Positions 5,023 through 8,647 of a stretch of DNA of 8,647 nucleotides are shown here, one piece after another. A program made the position numbers and the translations under genes. Origin of the DNA: Acidobacteriota bacterium (GTDB lineage Bacteria > Acidobacteriota > Terriglobia > Acidiferrales > UBA7541); NCBI GenBank assembly GCA_003224195.1, contig QHYP01000156.1, positions 1 to 8,647 of the forward strand. The letters run 5' to 3'. A model generated the notes under the pieces. It saw nothing but the letters and a program-made list of their open reading frames with translations. It ran no database searches and was not told the DNA's origin. The stretch's first letter is position 1, and each line of letters starts with the position of its first letter.

Positions 5023-5497
5023 AGCAACTCCTTCCAAAATGTCTTTGAGAATTGTCATTCTACACTACGTCGTTACTCGCGTTCTTAGCTCGACTACGCA
5101 CGCGCTACTTCAGTTTTCCTGGCCGTCTCAAGCTGTCGATTGAGGGACGCAACATCCCGGATGGTGACATATTCGCTGATTCGAGCGTCTCTCCGATGAC
5201 CACACTCCCTTCATCGTGTGCCTGTATATATTTGCGATTGCAGCAGCGGCAGGCTTTTCCGTCGGCTTTCTCTGCGGGGGCAATGTTCACTGACTATTGC
5301 CGCCAGCCTCCGCCGAGTGCCCTGCAAAGTTGCACGAGACCCTGCTACTCGGTGTCGCGTGCCAACTGCGGTCGCGCCGATCGCAGCCGGTACCATTGCT
5401 ACGCTGCGGAAGCCCCGTCGCGGCGCGATGGGAAAGTATTTCTGGTTGATTTTTGTCTGGTCACTTTCCTATTGGTGGCCTCTACCGATCGCTACGG
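5023..5497. other. 475-nt stretch without an intact gene
   Basis: This should contain the hydrolase promoter; the best candidate is TAGAAT on the minus strand at 5062-5057, with no good -35. It also contains the channel C-terminus relic at 5294-5350. Several frames of 60-160 codons cross the stretch on both strands, but they overlap one another, lack ribosome binding sites and resemble nothing I know. A 43-residue plus-strand frame at 5428-5559 encodes a hydrophobic, Trp-rich peptide (MGKYFWLIFVWSLSYWW) but has no ribosome binding site and runs antisense into the channel gene. Overall the stretch looks like decayed coding DNA. Confidence 0.5.
5294..5350 (-). pseudogene. Relic of a NodT/OprM-type outer-membrane efflux protein C-terminus
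   Basis: Read on the minus strand, this encodes E-stop-QGLVQLCRALGGGWRQ-stop. The intact channel gene ends ELLALVQLYEALGGGWQQ-stop. Twelve of 18 positions are identical, both end at a stop, and one internal TTG-type leucine position has become TAG. Codon choice differs at many positions, so this is not a fresh duplication but the tail of a diverged paralogue. Further upstream (towards 5497) I cannot extend the match. It lies 147 nt beyond the end of the intact gene. Confidence 0.7.
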
Positions 5498-6892
5498 TCA
5501 TTGTTGCCAGCCGCCTCCCAACGCTTCATACAACTGAACCAGAGCCAACAACTCGTTGAGCTGGGCTTGGACAAGGCCCAGTTCGGCGGAGAAGGCGTTG
5601 GTTTCGTTGGTCAGCACTTCGAGATAACCAGTGACGCCGCCCGTGTATCGCATGTGGGAAAGGCGCGCTGAGTCCTGCGCGGATTGAAACAAAAGTTCTT
5701 CTTGTGCGCGAAATTCCCGTGACTTGCGGTATGCGATTAAGGCGTCGGAAACGCCGCGGAAGGCGCCTTGAATTGTTTGTTGGTAGAAAAGCAGCGCCGT
5801 CTGCTGCTGCGCTTGGGCGAACCGGACGTTGGAGCGAATTCTGCCGGCGGTGAAGATGGGTTGAGTGAGTGAGGCGCCAAAATTCCAGGTGCCTGCGGGT
5901 CCGCTGAACAAGCTGGTCAGCGCGGCACTCTGGAAGCCGCCGCTTCCGCTCAGCGAAATCTGCGGAAAGTAGGCCGCTCTGGCAACGCCGATCTGGGCGT
6001 TAGCCGCGACTAATTGTTGTTCGGCCTCACGGATATCCGGTCGGCGCTCCAACAACGAAGAAGTAAGCCCCGGCGGAACCTCAGGAGGCTGCGCCTGCTC
6101 GGTGAGCTTTTGACCTCGCGCAACATCGGCAGGATTCTTGCCGAGCAAAATGCTGATGAGGTTTTCTTGCTGCTCGATCTCTTGTTCCAAGGCCGGAATT
6201 TCCGCCGCAGCGGTAAACACCAACTGTTCGGCCTGACGCACATCGAGCATGGACGTAGAGCCGCGATCAGCCAGAATGCGAGTCAGCCGCAGCGACTCCT
6301 GCCGTGACGTGAGGGTACGTTTGGAGATTTCCAATTCCCGGTCCAGCGCGCGAAGCTGAAAATAAGCGCGGGACATATTGGCGACGAGAGTGGCAAGGAC
6401 CTCCTGGCGAGCCCATTCGCTGGCGAGAAGGTTGGCTCGCGCAGCTTCGGTCGCGCGCCGATATTTGCCCCAGAAATCGAGCTCCCAGACTGCGGATACA
6501 TCCACCTGACCGGTACTTCTTTCAAAAGCCGGAAGGAAGGCCGATCTTGCCGTTCGCGTATCGCCGATTGCGGCTCCCGCAGCGACGTTGGGAAATTGAT
6601 CCGACCGGACGATTCCGAGCTGCGCCCGTGCCGCCAGGACGCGGGATGCCGCGATGCGAACGTCGTAATTCTGTTGCAGGGCGGTCCGGATGAGCGAACG
6701 GAGTTGTTCGTCTTGGAAGATGTCCCACCATTTTTGATCGCCAATGGAGGCGGACTGCGTTTTGGCGGCTTCTTCGGGAGTCAGCCCTCGATAGGTGCCT
6801 GGGACGGACACGGCAGGCCTTTTGTAATTCGGTCCGACAGCACAGCCGGAACACAGGATCAGCACGCTCAGCAAGGCAACTTTCTTGCTCAT
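5498..6892 (-). CDS. Outer-membrane efflux channel lipoprotein, NodT/OprM family
   Basis: This 464-residue channel protein is the outer-membrane partner of the RND pump encoded just before it. The N-terminus is a lipoprotein signal, MSKKVALLSVLILCSG, followed by Cys17 as the lipidated residue, then AVGPNYKRP, a hallmark of the NodT group. Two outer-membrane efflux (OEP) repeats follow, at about residues 60-250 and 270-460. Characteristic segments include KWWDIFQDEQL (54-64), the coiled-coil hairpins, RRPDIREAEQQL in the second repeat and the tail LVQLYEALGGGW. Length is normal. Start ATG at 6892 follows the pump's TGA by a single base (TGA-T-ATG), with GAGGG inside the pump's last codons as ribosome binding site, so translation is coupled. 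The adaptor protein of the complex should be encoded further upstream, outside the window. Confidence 0.95.
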   Translation of the reverse strand: MSKKVALLSVLILCSGCAVGPNYKRPAVSVPGTYRGLTPEEAAKTQSASIGDQKWWDIFQDEQLRSLIRTALQQNYDVRIAASRVLAARAQLGIVRSDQFPNVAAGAAIGDTRTARSAFLPAFERSTGQVDVSAVWELDFWGKYRRATEAARANLLASEWARQEVLATLVANMSRAYFQLRALDRELEISKRTLTSRQESLRLTRILADRGSTSMLDVRQAEQLVFTAAAEIPALEQEIEQQENLISILLGKNPADVARGQKLTEQAQPPEVPPGLTSSLLERRPDIREAEQQLVAANAQIGVARAAYFPQISLSGSGGFQSAALTSLFSGPAGTWNFGASLTQPIFTAGRIRSNVRFAQAQQQTALLFYQQTIQGAFRGVSDALIAYRKSREFRAQEELLFQSAQDSARLSHMRYTGGVTGYLEVLTNETNAFSAELGLVQAQLNELLALVQLYEALGGGWQQ

Positions 6893-6893
6893 A

Positions 6894-8647
6894 TCAGTTA
6901 CCCTCAGCGGGAGTGGGGCTCCTCAAAACGGCCGCTTCGCGTTCTTTGCCGGCGCCGAACCACTTTTCAACCAAATAGAAAACTACCGGGATGAAGAAAA
7001 TTCCGATGAGGCTCCCCGCGAGCATACCTCCGATGACGGTGGTCCCCATGATCTGGCGGGCCACTGCTCCGGCGCCCGAAGCCGTCCACAGCGGGACGGA
7101 ACCCAGGATGAAGGCGAACGAAGTCATCAAGATCGGCCGTAAGCGCAAGCGGGCTCCTTCCAGAGCGGCGTCAACTAGAGGCTTGCCTTGCTCGTATTCA
7201 TCTTTGGCGAATTCGACGATCAGAATCGCATTCTTGGCGGCCAAACCAATGAGCATGACCAGGCCGATTTGTGAGTAGACGTCGCTTTCGATCTGCACCA
7301 TGTAGCTCGGCAGAAAAGCCGCCAGAACTGTGCGGCGCAGCCACAAAATGCCAAAGGCCCCAAAAACCGCAACGGGTGTGCTCAGAAGGACGCTCAACGG
7401 AAGCGACCAACTCTCATACAAAGCCGCGAGGATCAGAAAGACGAATAGAAGCGAGAAGGCAAAAATGCCAGCGGGCGGGACGCCCTGCTGAGCTTTCTTT
7501 TCCTGGAAAGACATTCCAATGTAGTCGAAGCCCATTTCGTGCGGCATCGCTTGCGCGAAGACCTCCTCGAGAGCGGCCATGGCTTGGCCGGCGCTGTAGC
7601 CCGGAGCGGCGGCGCCGTTGATTTGCGCGGAGCGATATTCATTGAAGCGCATGGTGAACTCCGGGCCCGGACGCGCTTCAAATCGCGTGAAGGTCGCGAG
7701 GGGCACCATGCCGCCTTTATTGTTTCGGACGTAGAACTGGCCAACATTCTCCGCCCTGGTGCGATAGTCGCCTTCGGCCTCGATGTAGACTTGCCACTGG
7801 CGTCCGAAGCGGTTGAAATAGTTGATGAACAGACCGCCCATGAACGCCTGGAGCGTTTTGTAGACGTCGTTAACCGAGACGCCCTGCTTAATGACCTTGT
7901 CCCGGTCCACGTTCACAAACTGCTGGGGTACGCTCGCCAGAAACGTGGTGCTCAAGCCGGCAATTTCCGGGCGCTTCCGTGCGGCCGTCAAGAAGGTTTG
8001 TAAATTTGAGGCAAGAAATGCGACGTCCTTGCCGGCGCGATCTTCCAGAGCAAAGGTAAACCCGCCGGAGGTGCCAACGCCGGGAATGGCGGGGGGCGAA
8101 AAGGAAAAGGCGATGCCTTCCGGAATGGTGGACAGTTCCTGATTAATGCGCTGCTTGATGGCCTGAAGTTGCTCCGCACGGGACTTGCGGTCGTCCCAGG
8201 GTTTCAAGGTCACGAAAAAGAAGCCGTTGTAGCTGGTACGTACGAAGCTGAGCAAGCTGAAGCCAACTACGCTCGTGGTGTATTGAACGCCAGGTGTGTT
8301 GGCCAGAACACTTTCGATTTTCCTGGCGACCTCGTCGGTGCGCTGAAGGGACGCGGCGCTGGGGAGCTGCAGATTGATGTACAAATAGCCTTGGTCTTCA
8401 TCGGGCAGAAAGCTCGAGGGAATTTTGCTGCCAAACCAGCCGGCAGCGGCAGCAAAAGCGGCCAACAGGATTAGCGCGACTGCACTCTTGCGAATGAGGA
8501 CGCCGCAGAAGCGAACATAGGCATTGGTAGCATTGGCAAAAGCGCGGTTAAACCACGCAAAGAAGCCTCTGAGAAGCCCTCCTCTGCTTGTTTTAGGGCG
8601 GAGCAGTAAGGCGGCAAGCGCTGGGCTGAGCGTCAGAGCGTTGAATG
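6894..8647 (-). CDS. RND multidrug efflux pump, HAE1/AcrB family, C-terminal part (runs off right edge)
   Basis: The frame is open from the right edge to TGA at 6896-6894, giving 583 residues that correspond to roughly the second half of an AcrB-type pump (about 1050). It begins in the membrane segment FNALTLSPALAALLLRPK. Then come GFFAWFNRAF, the periplasmic entry motif PSSFLPDEDQGYLYINLQLP, the second pore domain, and the terminal membrane helices. IGLAAKNAILIVEFAKDEY contains the conserved proton-relay lysine, and RLRPILMTSFAFILGSVPL contains the conserved threonine region. The TM4 double-aspartate pair lies outside the window. A loop (RTVLAAFLPSYMVQIESD) before TM10 seems longer than in Escherichia coli AcrB. 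An internal TTG at 8465 is not the start; the coding sequence continues in frame to base 8647. It forms an operon with the channel gene. Proton-driven export of hydrophobic drugs is the family role. Confidence 0.95.
   Translation of the reverse strand, partial: FNALTLSPALAALLLRPKTSRGGLLRGFFAWFNRAFANATNAYVRFCGVLIRKSAVALILLAAFAAAAGWFGSKIPSSFLPDEDQGYLYINLQLPSAASLQRTDEVARKIESVLANTPGVQYTTSVVGFSLLSFVRTSYNGFFFVTLKPWDDRKSRAEQLQAIKQRINQELSTIPEGIAFSFSPPAIPGVGTSGGFTFALEDRAGKDVAFLASNLQTFLTAARKRPEIAGLSTTFLASVPQQFVNVDRDKVIKQGVSVNDVYKTLQAFMGGLFINYFNRFGRQWQVYIEAEGDYRTRAENVGQFYVRNNKGGMVPLATFTRFEARPGPEFTMRFNEYRSAQINGAAAPGYSAGQAMAALEEVFAQAMPHEMGFDYIGMSFQEKKAQQGVPPAGIFAFSLLFVFLILAALYESWSLPLSVLLSTPVAVFGAFGILWLRRTVLAAFLPSYMVQIESDVYSQIGLVMLIGLAAKNAILIVEFAKDEYEQGKPLVDAALEGARLRLRPILMTSFAFILGSVPLWTASGAGAVARQIMGTTVIGGMLAGSLIGIFFIPVVFYLVEKWFGAGKEREAAVLRSPTPAEGN

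Noticed and set aside
5105..5290. 61-codon minus-strand frame ending SLRRPGKLK
   Set aside because: It has no ribosome binding site and no family resemblance, and it sits in a stretch where many overlapping frames are open. It may contain debris but cannot be supported as a gene.
5428..5559. 43-codon plus-strand hydrophobic peptide frame (MGKYFWLIFVW)
   Set aside because: It looks like a membrane peptide but has no ribosome binding site and its end is antisense to the C-terminus of the channel gene.
1..8647. CRISPR array, transposase, integrase, riboswitch or phage structural genes
   Set aside because: I looked on both strands and saw no regularly spaced repeats, no transposase or integrase motifs, and no recognisable riboswitch core.

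Overview
The window looks like a chromosomal segment from a moderately GC-rich Gram-negative bacterium. The style of several proteins (ECF sigma factor, Asp-nucleophile hydrolase, NodT/HAE1 efflux pair, PF13744-type antitoxin) suggests Acidobacteriota. That is an impression from memory, not a computed assignment. Almost everything is on the minus strand; the only supported plus-strand gene is a short, apparently truncated one at 595-777.

Layout: positions 1-203 hold the N-terminus of an ECF sigma factor that runs off the left edge. A gene-poor stretch follows (204-594) with a 96-nt foldback at 404-499. Next comes a 60-residue protein with an excellent ribosome binding site but an apparently replaced C-terminus. 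A HigBA-like toxin-antitoxin pair (1544-839) has a near-consensus promoter with an inverted repeat over its -10 box. A non-coding stretch with four GGTCCA repeats leads to a tRNA-Gly(CCC) with encoded CCA (1955-1882). The segment left of the tRNA 3' end (repeats, toxin-antitoxin pair, truncated gene, foldback) has an accessory character and could be an old insertion at the tRNA.

Right of the tRNA, a minus-strand group contains an exported alpha/beta-hydrolase of epoxide hydrolase/dehalogenase type (5022-4099), a 54-residue exported small protein (4028-3864) and a 14-TM DHA2 drug-efflux permease (3784-2216), with gaps of 70 and 79 nt. They may be co-transcribed, but an inverted repeat just before the permease suggests it may have its own control.

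A 475-nt stretch (5023-5497) without a convincing gene contains a decayed relic of a NodT-type outer-membrane efflux protein C-terminus. The right end holds a tightly coupled tripartite efflux operon: an RND (HAE1/AcrB-type) pump, whose N-terminal half lies beyond the window, followed one base later by its outer-membrane lipoprotein channel. The periplasmic adaptor is presumably outside the window. The window therefore carries two export systems, one single-component and one tripartite, next to an exported hydrolase. I found no CRISPR array, transposase, integrase or clearly new multi-gene system; the most unusual items are the foldback, the truncated gene and the channel relic.
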